The position numbers and the translations under genes were made by a program. From assembly GCF_002117915.1 (NCBI RefSeq), contig NZ_BDJB01000008.1, positions 310,001 through 374,000 on the forward strand: a DNA stretch of 64,000 bases, written 5' to 3'. Under the pieces are notes generated by a model. It was not told the DNA's origin. It searched no databases and saw nothing but the letters and a program-made list of their open reading frames with translations. Of the stretch, positions 52,053 through 61,014 are shown in pieces; within the stretch, counting starts at the first letter, position 1; every line of letters starts with the position of its first letter. The stretch comes from Sphingomonas sp. TZW2008 (GTDB lineage Bacteria; Pseudomonadota; Alphaproteobacteria; Sphingomonadales; Sphingomonadaceae).

Positions 52053-52745
52053 GTGAAGGCGCTCATTGTCGCGGCCGGCTATGGCAGCCGGCTGCGATCG
52101 ATCTCCCCGTCGAAGCCGCTGACCGCGGTCGCCGGCGTGCCGCTGATCGCGCGCGTGATCGCCGCGGCGCGAGCGGGCGGCGCGACCGGGTTCGTCGTGG
52201 TTACCGGGCACGAGGGCGCTCAGTTGACCGCCTTCCTCGATGCGCTCGATCCGGCGATTACCTGCGTCGCGACGCCCGATTGGAACCTCGCCAACGGCCA
52301 CTCGGTGCTGACCGGTGCGGCGGTGATCGGCGCCGCACCTCACCTGCTGATGATGGCGGATCATCTGTTCGACCCCGCGATCGTCCGCACGACCATCGCT
52401 GCCCCCGCAGCGGCGTTGACGCTGGCGGTCGATCGCCGCCTCGCCAATCCGCTGGTCGACCTCGACGACGTCACGCGCGTCCGCACCGACGGCGATCGTA
52501 TCGTCGCGATCGGCAAGCATCTTCCCGACTATGACGCCTATGACTGCGGCGTGTTCGCCGTCGATGGGCGGTTCCATGACGCGTTACGGTGCTCGATCGC
52601 CACCGGCGGGCCGGGATCGATCTCCGCCGGTGTCGAGGCGCTGGCGGCGCGCGGCGAGGCACGCGTCATCGACGTCGGCGACAAGTGGTGGCTCGACGTC
52701 GACGATCCGCGCGCATTGGCACAGGCTGAAGCGGCACTCGCCTGA
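52053..52745 (+). CDS. Nucleotidyltransferase, probable inositol-phosphate cytidylyltransferase
   Basis: 230-residue NTP-transferase. The nucleotide loop AAGYGSRL is at residues 7-14 with SKPL (Lys21) following. NLANGHSVLTGA and MMADHLFDP (Asp103) correspond to the N-G-x-S and Asp-His segments of inositol-phosphate cytidylyltransferases in archaeal bifunctional enzymes. Start GTG 52053 lies 27 bp after ino1. Context (inositol-phosphate synthase upstream, CDP-alcohol transferase divergent) supports CDP-inositol as product, by inference. Other nucleotide sugars cannot be ruled out. Confidence 0.75.
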   Translation: MKALIVAAGYGSRLRSISPSKPLTAVAGVPLIARVIAAARAGGATGFVVVTGHEGAQLTAFLDALDPAITCVATPDWNLANGHSVLTGAAVIGAAPHLLMMADHLFDPAIVRTTIAAPAAALTLAVDRRLANPLVDLDDVTRVRTDGDRIVAIGKHLPDYDAYDCGVFAVDGRFHDALRCSIATGGPGSISAGVEALAARGEARVIDVGDKWWLDVDDPRALAQAEAALA

Positions 52746-52828
52746 CCCTTCGATGCGAAGCGATCGCAAGTGAAACAAGCCGCCACGTGACCGGTTCTAC
52801 TGTCCGAACCTTGAAGGACGGGCAAACG

Positions 52829-53314
52829 ATGACGACGGCGCAAATCTATCGCGACCTGAAGGCCGATCACGACAAGCAGCGCGCGATGCTCAAATCACTC
52901 GGCGAGCTTCGCGGCGATACCGACAAGCGCAAGCAGCTGTTCGAGGAATTCCGGCTCGAGCTGCAAAGCCATGCCGCGGCGGAGGAGGAATCGCTCTACG
53001 CCGTGATGCTCGGCAAGCCCGATCTGCGCGACGACGCGCGCCACTCGGTCGCCGAGCACAAGGAGGTCGACGACCTGCTCGGCGAGCTGATGGACATCGA
53101 TTTCGGATCGGACGAATGGGAGTCGAAATTCTTCCACATGCGCCACCGCTACGAACATCATATCGAGGAAGAAGAGGAAGAGATGTTCCCGGCGGCCGAC
53201 GCCGCGCTCGACGACAAGGTCGAGGCGGAGATGGCGGACACCTACGAGGAGCGTAAGCCCAAGGAGCTCGAGCTCGCGCGTGACAATCCGCCAGGCAGCG
53301 ACGAGCGCGACTGA
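52829..53314 (+). CDS. Hemerythrin-domain protein
   Basis: 161-residue helical protein with a hemerythrin HHE domain: LKADHDKQRAMLKSL, LELQSHAAAEEESLYAVML, HSVAEHKEVDDLLGEL and MRHRYEHHIEEEEEEMFP contain the His/Glu ligands of a di-iron centre. The tail is very acidic and ends PPGSDERD. It may sense or store O2 or NO, or protect iron. ATG 52829 is chosen because GAAGGACGG precedes it. It is followed by udgX after 23 bp on the same strand. Confidence 0.9.
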   Translation: MTTAQIYRDLKADHDKQRAMLKSLGELRGDTDKRKQLFEEFRLELQSHAAAEEESLYAVMLGKPDLRDDARHSVAEHKEVDDLLGELMDIDFGSDEWESKFFHMRHRYEHHIEEEEEEMFPAADAALDDKVEAEMADTYEERKPKELELARDNPPGSDERD

Positions 53315-53337
53315 ACGACGCGGCGGCGCACGGCGCG

Positions 53338-54723
53338 ATGCGTCTCGTAACCCTGGCGACGCCCGACGATTTTGACGCGTGGCGCGATCAGGCGCGCGCG
53401 CTGGCGAGCGACGACGTGCCGCCGGAAGACATCGTATGGCAGGTGGGATCGCAAGTCGGCGACCTGTTTGCCGCCGGCGCGACGCCGCGCCACGATGCCG
53501 TCGGCGCGCCGCTCAAGGTGCCGCGCGGCTTTATCGATCTCGCGCGCAACGCCATTCTGCACCGCGATCCTGAACGGTTCGCGCTGCTCTACACGCTGCT
53601 CACCCGGCTGCGGCGCGAGACGGGACTGATTGAGGATCACGCCGATCCGCTGGTGCGCCGGCTGGAGGGCCTTGCAAAGCACGTGCGCCGCGACATCCAC
53701 AAGATGCGCGCCTTTGTCCGGTTCCGCGAGGTCGTAGACCAGGGCGACAGCCGCTATGTCGCATGGTTCGAGCCCGATCACCATATCGTGCGCGCCAACG
53801 CCGCCTTCTTCGTCAATCGCTTCGCCAGCATGCGCTGGTCGATCCTGACGCCCGAGGTATCGCTGCACTGGGATGGCGCCGCGCTCAGCGAAGGACCAGG
53901 CGCGACCAAGGCGGATGCGCCCGACGGCGATCCGATCGAGGAGGTGTGGAAAACCTATTATGCGTCGATCTTCAACCCGGCGCGCGTCAAGGTCGGCGCG
54001 ATGCTGAAGGAGATGCCGCGCAAATACTGGAAGAACATGCCCGAAACCGCGCTCGTCCCCGGACTGCTCGCGCAGGCGCAGGCACGGGAGAGCGGGATGA
54101 TCGAGAAGGCACGGACAACGCCCGGCGGCAACAGCGAGATCGCATGGGACGCGCTGCGCGAGGAGGCGCTGGGGTGCACGCGCTGCCATCTCTATCGCCC
54201 AGCGACGCAGACGGTGTTCGGCGAAGGGCCGGTATCGGCCGCGATCATGTTCGTCGGCGAACAGCCGGGTGATCAGGAGGATCTGGCCGGGCGCCCGTTC
54301 GTCGGCCCCGCGGGGCAGGTATTCGATCGGGCGCTCGGCGAGGCCGGGATCGACCGCGCCGAAACCTACGTCACCAACGCGGTGAAGCACTTCAAGTTCG
54401 AGCCGCGCGGCAAGCGGCGCATTCACGCCAAGCCCGACGCAGGCGAGATCGAGGCGTGCCGCTGGTGGATCGAGCAGGAGCAGATGCTGGTCCGGCCAAA
54501 GGTGACGGTGGCGCTCGGCGCCACCGCCGCGCGATCCTTGTTCGGCAAGACGATGACGATCAGCCGCGAGCGCGGCCGTGCGCTCGCCCTGCCCGAAGGC
54601 GGCGAGGCGTGGATCACGGTGCATCCGAGCTACCTGCTGCGGCTGCCCGACGAGGCCGCGCGGACGGCAGAATATGCCCGCTTCGTCGAGGATTTGAAAC
54701 TGGCCAAGGCGGCTGCCGCCTAG
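53338..54723 (+). CDS. udgX: DUF4130-UdgX fusion, uracil-DNA crosslinking protein
   Basis: 461-residue fusion. Residues 1 to about 250 form a DUF4130 domain (MRAFVRFREVVD..., HIVRANAAFFVNRFASMRWSILTPEVSLHWDG, KTYYASIFNPARVKVGAMLKEMPRKYWKN). Residues about 270-461 are a family-4-like uracil-DNA-glycosylase domain with GCTRCHLY cluster Cys, MFVGEQPGDQEDLAGRPFVGPAGQ, the UdgX hallmark loop KRRIH (His363) and VHPSYLLRL. In characterised UdgX this His bonds covalently to the abasic sugar left by uracil, so the protein stays on the DNA. The radical-SAM partner often found beside DUF4130 is not in the window. Confidence 0.93.
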   Translation: MRLVTLATPDDFDAWRDQARALASDDVPPEDIVWQVGSQVGDLFAAGATPRHDAVGAPLKVPRGFIDLARNAILHRDPERFALLYTLLTRLRRETGLIEDHADPLVRRLEGLAKHVRRDIHKMRAFVRFREVVDQGDSRYVAWFEPDHHIVRANAAFFVNRFASMRWSILTPEVSLHWDGAALSEGPGATKADAPDGDPIEEVWKTYYASIFNPARVKVGAMLKEMPRKYWKNMPETALVPGLLAQAQARESGMIEKARTTPGGNSEIAWDALREEALGCTRCHLYRPATQTVFGEGPVSAAIMFVGEQPGDQEDLAGRPFVGPAGQVFDRALGEAGIDRAETYVTNAVKHFKFEPRGKRRIHAKPDAGEIEACRWWIEQEQMLVRPKVTVALGATAARSLFGKTMTISRERGRALALPEGGEAWITVHPSYLLRLPDEAARTAEYARFVEDLKLAKAAAA

Positions 54724-54849
54724 CGCCGGCTTTCACGAAGCGATCGGCACGGCAGTTCGCCGATCAGACCGCCACGCGATCCGCGACGTTTCGTTACCCG
54801 GCCGCTCCCCGGATTGACCGGCGCTGCGGCTTCACGCAGGGCGCGCGCC

Positions 54850-55479
54850 ATGATCGAGAAGATTATCGCGGCACTGTTCGTCTTCGTGGTGGGAGTCATC
54901 CGCGCGGGTGGCTATTGGGGCGTTGCCCTGCTGATGGCGATCGAGAGCGCGTGCATCCCGCTGCCGTCGGAGATCATCATGCCGTTCGCCGGCTATCTCG
55001 CGTCGACGGGCGAGATGAACCTCTATCTCGCCGCGACGGCGGGCGCGCTCGGCTGCAATCTGGGCTCGATCGTCGCCTATGAGGTCGGGCGCCGCGGCGG
55101 GCGGCCGATGGCGGAGAGATGGGGCAAGTACGTGCTCGTCGGTCCGGCTGAGCTCGATCTCGCCGATCGCTTCTTCAACCGCTGGGGCGCGGCGGCGATC
55201 CTGATCGGGCGGATGCTGCCGGTGATCCGCACCTTTATCGCCTTCCCCGCCGGCGTCGCGCGGATGAAGCTGATCCCGTTCCACGTCTATACGTTCATCG
55301 GCTCATGGCCGTTCTGCTACCTGCTCGCCTGGGTCGGCGCGAAGCTGGGCAGCGCGTGGCATACCGATCCGCGGCTGAAAGCGGCGTTCCATCAGGCGCA
55401 TATCGTCATCGGCGTCGCGATCGTCGCCGCCGGCGCATTCTACCTGTGGCACAAGTTCCACGGGCTGAAGAAGCACTGA
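54850..55479 (+). CDS. DedA-family inner-membrane protein
   Basis: 209-residue membrane protein. ESACIPLPSEIIMPFAGYLAS is the family's re-entrant-loop motif. EVGRRGGRPMAERWGKYVLV, then FFNRWGAAAILIGRMLPVIRTFIAFPAGVARM, has the conserved G-x-x-x-P-x-x-R. Hydrophobic spans VALLMAIESACIP, AATAGALGCNLGSIVAY and IVIGVAIVAAGAFYLW fit about four or five passes. DedA proteins flip lipid carriers or phosphatidylethanolamine-like lipids and support envelope integrity. ATG 54850 is chosen; the frame extends 12 codons upstream. Confidence 0.88.
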   Translation: MIEKIIAALFVFVVGVIRAGGYWGVALLMAIESACIPLPSEIIMPFAGYLASTGEMNLYLAATAGALGCNLGSIVAYEVGRRGGRPMAERWGKYVLVGPAELDLADRFFNRWGAAAILIGRMLPVIRTFIAFPAGVARMKLIPFHVYTFIGSWPFCYLLAWVGAKLGSAWHTDPRLKAAFHQAHIVIGVAIVAAGAFYLWHKFHGLKKH

Positions 55480-55525
55480 TCGCGATCGGCGGCGCTGCAC
55501 CGCCGCCGGTTGCACCGCCGCCAGT

Positions 55526-56158
55526 TCAGCGCAGGCCGAGCATCTTGTGCGTCTGCAACGACAGGCGCCAGCGCGGCCGCTCCATCACCAGCGCCATCGC
55601 CGCTGCCTGGTTCGCCGCGGCGTTCGCGTCGTCGAGCGGCTGGATCAAATGGTGGTGGAAATCCCACCCCTCCATCGCCGCGACGTCGCTGCCCGGCTGC
55701 GGCCACACCAGCTTCAGCTCGTTGCCTCGTCGCTGCACCGTCGTGCTGCCCGCCTTGGGGCTGATGCACACCCAGTCGATCTCAGGATGGACGGGCAGCG
55801 TGCCGTTGCTCTCGATCGCGATGAAGAAGCCCGCGGCGTGCAGCGCATCGACCAGCGCGTCGTCGACCTGCAACATCGGCTCGCCCCCGGTCAGCACGAC
55901 GAAGCGATCCGCCTCACCGCCGTCCCACATCTTGACGGCGGCCTCGGCGAGCCCGGCGGCATCGGCGAAGCGCCCGCCGCCCAGCCCGTCGATCCCGACG
56001 AAATCGGTGTCGCAAAAGCGGCAGATCGCGCTCGCGCGATCCTGCTCGCGCCCCGACCACAAATTGCATCCGGCGAAGCGAACAAACACCGCGCGTCGTC
56101 CGGCCTGCGCGCCCTCACCCTGCAGGGTGAGGAACATTTCCTTGACCGCGTAGCTCAT
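55526..56158 (-). CDS. queE: 7-carboxy-7-deazaguanine synthase
   Basis: 210-residue radical-SAM enzyme that contracts 6-carboxy-tetrahydropterin to CDG in queuosine synthesis. The cluster motif is the CX14CX2C form seen in some QueE (FAGCNLWSGREQD..., CRFCDTDFVG), with VVLTGGEPMLQ and SNGTLPVHPEIDWVCISPKAG following. ATG 56158 overlaps the queC stop by one base (TGATG). Confidence 0.93.
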   Translation of the reverse strand: MSYAVKEMFLTLQGEGAQAGRRAVFVRFAGCNLWSGREQDRASAICRFCDTDFVGIDGLGGGRFADAAGLAEAAVKMWDGGEADRFVVLTGGEPMLQVDDALVDALHAAGFFIAIESNGTLPVHPEIDWVCISPKAGSTTVQRRGNELKLVWPQPGSDVAAMEGWDFHHHLIQPLDDANAAANQAAAMALVMERPRWRLSLQTHKMLGLR

Positions 56159-56871
56159 CAGGGTGCCGGCGGGGTGACCGCATAGGCGGTGGGATCGGCG
56201 ATCTCGGCGTCGTCGAAACCCTTGTGACGCAACCGGCAGCTGTCGCACAGCCCGCAGTGGAGCCCGCCCGGCGCGGGATCGTAGCACGACCAGCTGATCC
56301 CGAGATCGAGGCCGAGCCTTGTGCCCTCGCGCACGATATCGGCCTTCGTCATGCTCTGCAGCGGCGCATGGATGCGGAACGGCTTCCCCTCGACGCCGGC
56401 CTTGGTGGCGAGTTCGGCCAGCGTCTCAAAGCCGGCGATGAACTCAGGCCGGCAATCGGGATAGCCCGAATAATCGAGCGCATTGACGCCGATGTAGAGC
56501 GAACGCGCACCCGACGCCTCGGCCCAGGCGAGTGCGAGGCTGAGGAACACGGTGTTGCGCGCCGGCACGTAGGTGACGGGAATGTCGCTGCCCACGCCGT
56601 CCTTCGGCACCTCGATATCCGCCGTCAGCGCCGAGCCGCCGAACGCCGACAGATCGATCGGCAGGACGACGTGGCGCGTTGCGCCGAGCAGCCGAGCGAT
56701 GCGGCGGGCGGCGGCAAGCTCGACTTGGTGGCGCTGATTATAGTCGATCGAGAGCGCGAGCAGCGGATGCCCCGCCTCGCGCGCGAGCGCGGCGGACACC
56801 ATCGAATCGAGCCCGCCCGATACGAGCACGACGGCCGGCGCGAGCGCGGCAGAGGATTGATCGCTTGTCAT
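56158..56871 (-). CDS. queC: 7-cyano-7-deazaguanine synthase
   Basis: 237-residue ATP-dependent ligase that turns CDG into preQ0. PP-loop motif [15 protein letters not shown] is at the N-terminus, [11 protein letters not shown] and [18 protein letters not shown] in the middle, and a zinc site of four Cys near the C-terminus ([21 protein letters not shown]). ATG 56871; a perfect terminator upstream isolates this two-gene operon from the next gene. Confidence 0.94.
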   Translation of the reverse strand: MTSDQSSAALAPAVVLVSGGLDSMVSAALAREAGHPLLALSIDYNQRHQVELAAARRIARLLGATRHVVLPIDLSAFGGSALTADIEVPKDGVGSDIPVTYVPARNTVFLSLALAWAEASGARSLYIGVNALDYSGYPDCRPEFIAGFETLAELATKAGVEGKPFRIHAPLQSMTKADIVREGTRLGLDLGISWSCYDPAPGGLHCGLCDSCRLRHKGFDDAEIADPTAYAVTPPAP

Positions 56872-56911
56872 GATCGCGGCGCGGCTAGGCCGATTGGCCC
56901 CGCGTTGCAAG

Positions 56912-56940
56912 AAAAAGGCCGCTCGAGCGATCGAGCGGCC
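56912..56940 (-). terminator. Rho-independent terminator
   Basis: 10-bp perfect stem ggccgctcga/tcgagcggcc with a 4-base loop, followed on the minus strand by five T and TCTTGC. It stops transcription of the DUF3617-like gene at 57028 before queC. It is the clearest intrinsic terminator in the window. Confidence 0.9.
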
Positions 56941-57027
56941 AGGCTGCCCGCAAGGGCAAAAATCTAGAGAGGGTCATGCTCGGCTAGAAGCATGTGACAC
57001 CATAACGCGCGAAGCGTTAAAGAGACG

Positions 57028-57435
57028 CTAATTCCTGTCGGATGCGGCGCACGTTCCGTCGCGCTGCGCCGCATATTCCACGTCGAACGGCGCGCCGCGC
57101 GCCAGCCCCTGCGTTGCGATACGCACCCGGCTCGGCGCTTCGACGGTTAGCGTGGTGCGGCCGTGGCCGGCACCCGGGCACGTATAATGGACGGTGACGG
57201 CACGCGGCTCGTCCGCCACCACGAAGCGTGCGCACGACAAACCGGGATGGTGGATCTGGAGCAGCGCACCGGCATCCCGCACGCACAAGGCGCGGTCCGG
57301 CCCGCGTGATCCGATCTCGTGCAGCATCCAATTGCCCGGCGACAGCTGGTCGATCGCTGCGCGCGGTGCTTGCGCGCTCGCGGCGGCGGCAAAGGCAACG
57401 AGCCCGGCCAGGCCCAGGCGCGACGAACGAAGCAT
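57028..57435 (-). CDS. Secreted DUF3617-like protein
   Basis: 135-residue protein with a signal peptide (residues 1-21, AAAASAQA). It has a DUF3617-like pattern: NWMLHEIGS, then CVRDAGALLQIHH...CARFVVADE, VHYTCPGAGHGRTTLTVEAPS and a C-terminal GTCA. Four Cys probably form two disulfides. Function unknown. It is transcribed alone, ending at the strong terminator at 56912-56940. Confidence 0.75.
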   Translation of the reverse strand: MLRSSRLGLAGLVAFAAAASAQAPRAAIDQLSPGNWMLHEIGSRGPDRALCVRDAGALLQIHHPGLSCARFVVADEPRAVTVHYTCPGAGHGRTTLTVEAPSRVRIATQGLARGAPFDVEYAAQRDGTCAASDRN

Positions 57436-57523
57436 GGTCTCTATCCCCTGCCCCGGCGGCCTTGCGTTCCTCAGGTCTCTGGCGGGCGAATCGCTATAGC
57501 AGATCCGTTACGCCCACGTATCA

Positions 57524-58441
57524 TCAATCGACATGCGGCGTTGCGAGATCGGCGACCCGGATCGGGAAAACCGTCGAGCAGAACGCGCAATCGACCCCGA
57601 TCACGCCATTCTCGTCCGCCATCGCGCGCCGCTCGTCGACCGGAAACTTCGCCAGCACCGAACAAATGTGATCGATCGAGCAGCGACACCCCTTCACCAT
57701 CGCGGTGCTGGCGATGACACGCACGTCATCCTCCTCGTTGAACAATCGCCAGATGAGCGTCTCGAGCGACAAGGCCGCGTCGGCAAGCTCGTCGGTCCCC
57801 ATCGTCGCGCCGAGCGCCGCAACATGCTCCCATTCGGGATGGTCGAGCTTGGTATGGAGCCGCTCGCGCCCTTCCTCGCCTTCGGGCAGATGCTGGAGCA
57901 GCAATCCGCCGGCGACGCACCCGCCGGCGTCCTTGGCGAAACCGACGCGAACGTGCGTCGGGATCTGTTCGGACTGCGCGAAATAGCTCTGCACCGCGTC
58001 GGCCAGCCGATCGCCGTCGAGCGGTACGATCCCCTGATACCGCTCGCCCGACGCCGCGAGATCGAAGGTGATCGCGAGATACGCCTTGCCGAACAGCGCG
58101 AACAGCGTCGGGTCGGACGGCGCCTCGGCCAGCCGATCGGCGTCATATTGCACGTAGCCGCGCAGCTCGCCGCCGCGATAGTCGCAAACCAGTAGGCGCA
58201 CGACGCCCTGGTCGCTCTGCGTTTGCATCGTCAGCTGGCCGTCGGCGTCCTTCAACGTCGCGCCGACCAGCGCCGTCAGCGTCAGCGCTTCGGCGAGCAG
58301 CGCCTCGATCGCCGGTGGATAGGCGTGCGCCGCGAGGATCTCGTCGAGCACCGGGCCGAGGCGGACGATACGGCCGCGGGCGTGGTGCTGGGGAATCGCG
58401 AAGCCGATCGCGCGATCGATGTCTCGGATGGTGGCGTGCAT
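57524..58441 (-). CDS. hslO: Redox-regulated chaperone Hsp33
   Basis: 305-residue holdase chaperone activated by oxidation. The C-terminal redox switch is CRCSIDHICSVL and CAFCSTVFPI, i.e. C-x-C and C-x2-C zinc ligands. The N-terminal MQTQSDQGVVRLLVCDYRGGELRGYVQYD is characteristic. It follows argF by 112 bp on the same strand, as commonly seen in sphingomonads. Confidence 0.93.
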   Translation of the reverse strand: MHATIRDIDRAIGFAIPQHHARGRIVRLGPVLDEILAAHAYPPAIEALLAEALTLTALVGATLKDADGQLTMQTQSDQGVVRLLVCDYRGGELRGYVQYDADRLAEAPSDPTLFALFGKAYLAITFDLAASGERYQGIVPLDGDRLADAVQSYFAQSEQIPTHVRVGFAKDAGGCVAGGLLLQHLPEGEEGRERLHTKLDHPEWEHVAALGATMGTDELADAALSLETLIWRLFNEEDDVRVIASTAMVKGCRCSIDHICSVLAKFPVDERRAMADENGVIGVDCAFCSTVFPIRVADLATPHVD

Positions 58442-58553
58442 TGCGTCCGTTCGGGCTGGGCCGATCGCGACACGCGGTTCGATGCCGAGGGCGGCAGCCG
58501 GACGCGGCAGCGAGCAGGCAGGAGCCGACTAGATGGCTATTGCCGGGTCGAGA

Positions 58554-59474
58554 TCAACCGATCTGGCCGAAGCACCAGCGGAGGATCGATTTCTGCGCGT
58601 GAAGCCGGTTCTCCGCTTCCCCCCAGATCAGCGACTGCGGCCCGTCGATGACCTCGGCCGTCACTTCCTCTCCGCGGTGTGCCGGCAGGCAGTGGAGGAA
58701 GTGCGCGTCGGGCTTCGCCTGCGCCATCAGCGCGGCGTCCGCCTGGAACGGCAGCATCGCGGCGAGCTTCGTCTCGGCGTGCGCCTGCCCCATCGAGATC
58801 CACGTATCGGTGGCAACGATGTCCGCCCCCTCCACCGCCTCGCGTGCGGTGCCGACGACGCGCGCACGGCCCTTGCCGCGCGCCAGATCGGCGTCGGACG
58901 GCTGAAACCCCTGCGGGCACGCGGCGACGACGTCGAAGTGCAGTAGCCCGGCTGCCTCGATGATCGAGGCGAGCACGTTGTTGCCGTCGCCCAGCCACGC
59001 CACCTTGAGCCCGGGCAGCGCCTTGCCCTGCTCGATGATCGTCAGCAGGTCGGCGACGATCTGGCACGGGTGCGACGCGTCGGTGAGGCCGTTGATGACG
59101 GGTACCGAGGCATGTGCCGCCATCTCCTCGACCTTGGCATGATCGTCGGTGCGGATCATGATCGCGTCGACGTAGCCCGACAGGACGCGCGCGGTATCCG
59201 CCACCGTCTCGCCGCGGCCGAGCTGCATCTGCCCCGCCTCCATCACGATCGACTGGCCGCCCAGCTGGCGCACCGCCATGTCGAACGATACGCGGGTGCG
59301 CGTCGAATTCTTCTCAAAGATCATGCCCAGCACGTGGCCGGCCAGCGGCGCATCGGCATCGACCCGCCCCTTCGTCCAACCGGCGCGCGCGGCCTTCCGA
59401 TCGAGCGCGTCGGCGAGGATCGCAGCGAGCCCGTCGCCGCCGGCATCAGAGAGGTTAAGGAAATGGCGGTTCAT
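58554..59474 (-). CDS. argF: Ornithine carbamoyltransferase
   Basis: 306-residue arginine-biosynthesis enzyme that makes citrulline from ornithine and carbamoyl phosphate. The carbamoyl-phosphate loop is [30 protein letters not shown] follows, and the ornithine-binding [11 protein letters not shown] is near the C-terminus. ATG 59474 overlaps the stop of the preceding small gene (TGATG). Confidence 0.96.
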   Translation of the reverse strand: MNRHFLNLSDAGGDGLAAILADALDRKAARAGWTKGRVDADAPLAGHVLGMIFEKNSTRTRVSFDMAVRQLGGQSIVMEAGQMQLGRGETVADTARVLSGYVDAIMIRTDDHAKVEEMAAHASVPVINGLTDASHPCQIVADLLTIIEQGKALPGLKVAWLGDGNNVLASIIEAAGLLHFDVVAACPQGFQPSDADLARGKGRARVVGTAREAVEGADIVATDTWISMGQAHAETKLAAMLPFQADAALMAQAKPDAHFLHCLPAHRGEEVTAEVIDGPQSLIWGEAENRLHAQKSILRWCFGQIG

Positions 59475-59695
59475 CACAGCTCGTCCTCGGGCGGCATGAC
59501 GGAGAGGCGCAGGATCGCGCGCTCTGGCACATAATGATCGCTCGGTTGGCCGGGATGCCGATACCGTAGCAGCCCGCCGCCCAAATGCTCGATCTCCGAG
59601 ATCGGCGCGCCAGCGAGCGTCGTCGTTTCCAGGTGAACGCGGCGGCCGCGCGTGAACCCGTCCGCCGCTACCGTCACGATCGAATCCGCGAGCAT
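59474..59695 (-). CDS. Small protein between argD and argF
   Basis: 73 residues from ATG 59695 ([29 protein letters not shown]), with GGGGAGA about 8 bases upstream. A beta-rich look, with [23 protein letters not shown] in the second half and a short acidic end. Translationally coupled to argF. No family recognised. The frame upstream overlaps argD and is not likely translated. Confidence 0.65.
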   Translation of the reverse strand: MLADSIVTVAADGFTRGRRVHLETTTLAGAPISEIEHLGGGLLRYRHPGQPSDHYVPERAILRLSVMPPEDEL

Positions 59696-59736
59696 GCCGT
59701 CATTCTCCCCCAAGAGATGTTGGTATTCTTTCCCGC

Positions 59737-60927
59737 TCAGTCGTCGCTGACGGGCACGTAGACGCGCGCCGCCTCGCTCAGCCGCTCGACGCATTCCGTG
59801 ATGTGGCTCTCGTCGATCACCAGCGGCGGCAAGATGCGCACGACGTTCTCACCTGCCGACACGAGCAGCAGGCCATGATTGTCGCGCGCGAACTCGACGA
59901 AGCGGCGGCTGTCGCTCTTGAGCTTGAGGCCGAGCATCAGGCCGTGGCCGCGCACGCTGTCGAACAGGTGATCGTGGTTGGGGATCATCTGCTCGAGGCT
60001 GGAGCGGAGCCGGTCACCCATCCGCGCGACATTATCGAGGAAACCGTCGCCGAGGATGACGTCGAGCACCGCCTCGCCCGCCGCCATCGCCAACGGGTTG
60101 CCGCCATAGGTCGAGCCGTGCGTGCCAAACACCATGCCCTTGGCCGCTTCCTCGGTGGCGAGACACGCACCGAGCGGGAAACCGCCGCCGATGCCCTTCG
60201 CCACTGCCATGATATCGGGCGTGATACCGTAGAGCTCGTGGGCGAACAGCTTGCCGGTGCGACCGTAGCCCGCCTGCACCTCGTCGAGCACCAGCAACAG
60301 CCCGTGCTCGTCGCACGCCTTGCGCAGGCCCTGCAGGAATTCCGGCGTCGCCGCGCGGATGCCGCCCTCACCCTGGATCGGCTCGACCATGAAGCCCGCA
60401 GTATGCTCGTCGATCAGCGCCAGCGCGCCCTCAAGATCGTTGAACTCGGCGTATTCGAAGCCCGGCAGCAGCGGCTCGAACCCGTCGCGCATCTTGGCCT
60501 GGTTGGTCGCCGAGATCGTGCCGATCGTGCGACCGTGGAACGCCATCGAAAAGGTGATGAGATCGTGCCGCTCGGGATTGCCGTTGGCGAAATGGTAGCG
60601 CCGCGCGGTCTTGATCGCGCACTCCACCGCCTCTGCGCCGGAATTGGTGAAAAACACCGTGTCCGCAAACGTGTTGTCGACCAGCCGCTGCGCGAAATGC
60701 TCGCCCTGCGGGCTGCCGTACAGGTTGCTGACGTGCATCAACGTTGCCGCCTGATCCGCGATCGCCTTGGTCAGCGCAGGGTGGCCATGCCCCAGCGCGT
60801 TCACCGCGATGCCGCTGGCGAAATCCAGGTAGCGCGATCCGTCCTCGCCGATCAGGTGGCAGCCCTCGCCTCGCACCGGCCGCACCCCGCAGCGGGGATA
60901 GACGGGCATGAGCGCGGTGATCGACAC
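59737..60927 (-). CDS. argD: Acetylornithine aminotransferase
   Basis: 396-residue PLP class-III aminotransferase of arginine synthesis. Motifs are FFTNSGAEAVECAIKTARRYH, LVLDEVQAGYGRTGKLF and the PLP lysine in MAVAKGIGGGFPLGA. GTHGSTYGGNPLAMAAG follows. AGGAG lies 10 bases before ATG 60927. First gene of argD-small gene-argF, probably continuing to hslO. Confidence 0.95.
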   Translation of the reverse strand: MSITALMPVYPRCGVRPVRGEGCHLIGEDGSRYLDFASGIAVNALGHGHPALTKAIADQAATLMHVSNLYGSPQGEHFAQRLVDNTFADTVFFTNSGAEAVECAIKTARRYHFANGNPERHDLITFSMAFHGRTIGTISATNQAKMRDGFEPLLPGFEYAEFNDLEGALALIDEHTAGFMVEPIQGEGGIRAATPEFLQGLRKACDEHGLLLVLDEVQAGYGRTGKLFAHELYGITPDIMAVAKGIGGGFPLGACLATEEAAKGMVFGTHGSTYGGNPLAMAAGEAVLDVILGDGFLDNVARMGDRLRSSLEQMIPNHDHLFDSVRGHGLMLGLKLKSDSRRFVEFARDNHGLLLVSAGENVVRILPPLVIDESHITECVERLSEAARVYVPVSDD

Positions 60928-60950
60928 GGAACGTCTCCTGAAAACAGCAA

Positions 60951-60974
60951 GGGCGGCCCGGAAAAGGACCGCCC
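60951..60974 (-). terminator. Terminator-like hairpin upstream of argD
   Basis: Imperfect stem gggcgg/ccgccc plus inner cc/gg with one mismatch, followed on the minus strand by ttgctgtttt. It lies 40 bp after the stop of the minus-strand gene at 61015 and before argD. A plausible terminator for the former. Confidence 0.55.
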
Positions 60975-61014
60975 GCCATTTCTCAATAAAGAACCCGGCC
61001 GGGCAGCGTCAACA

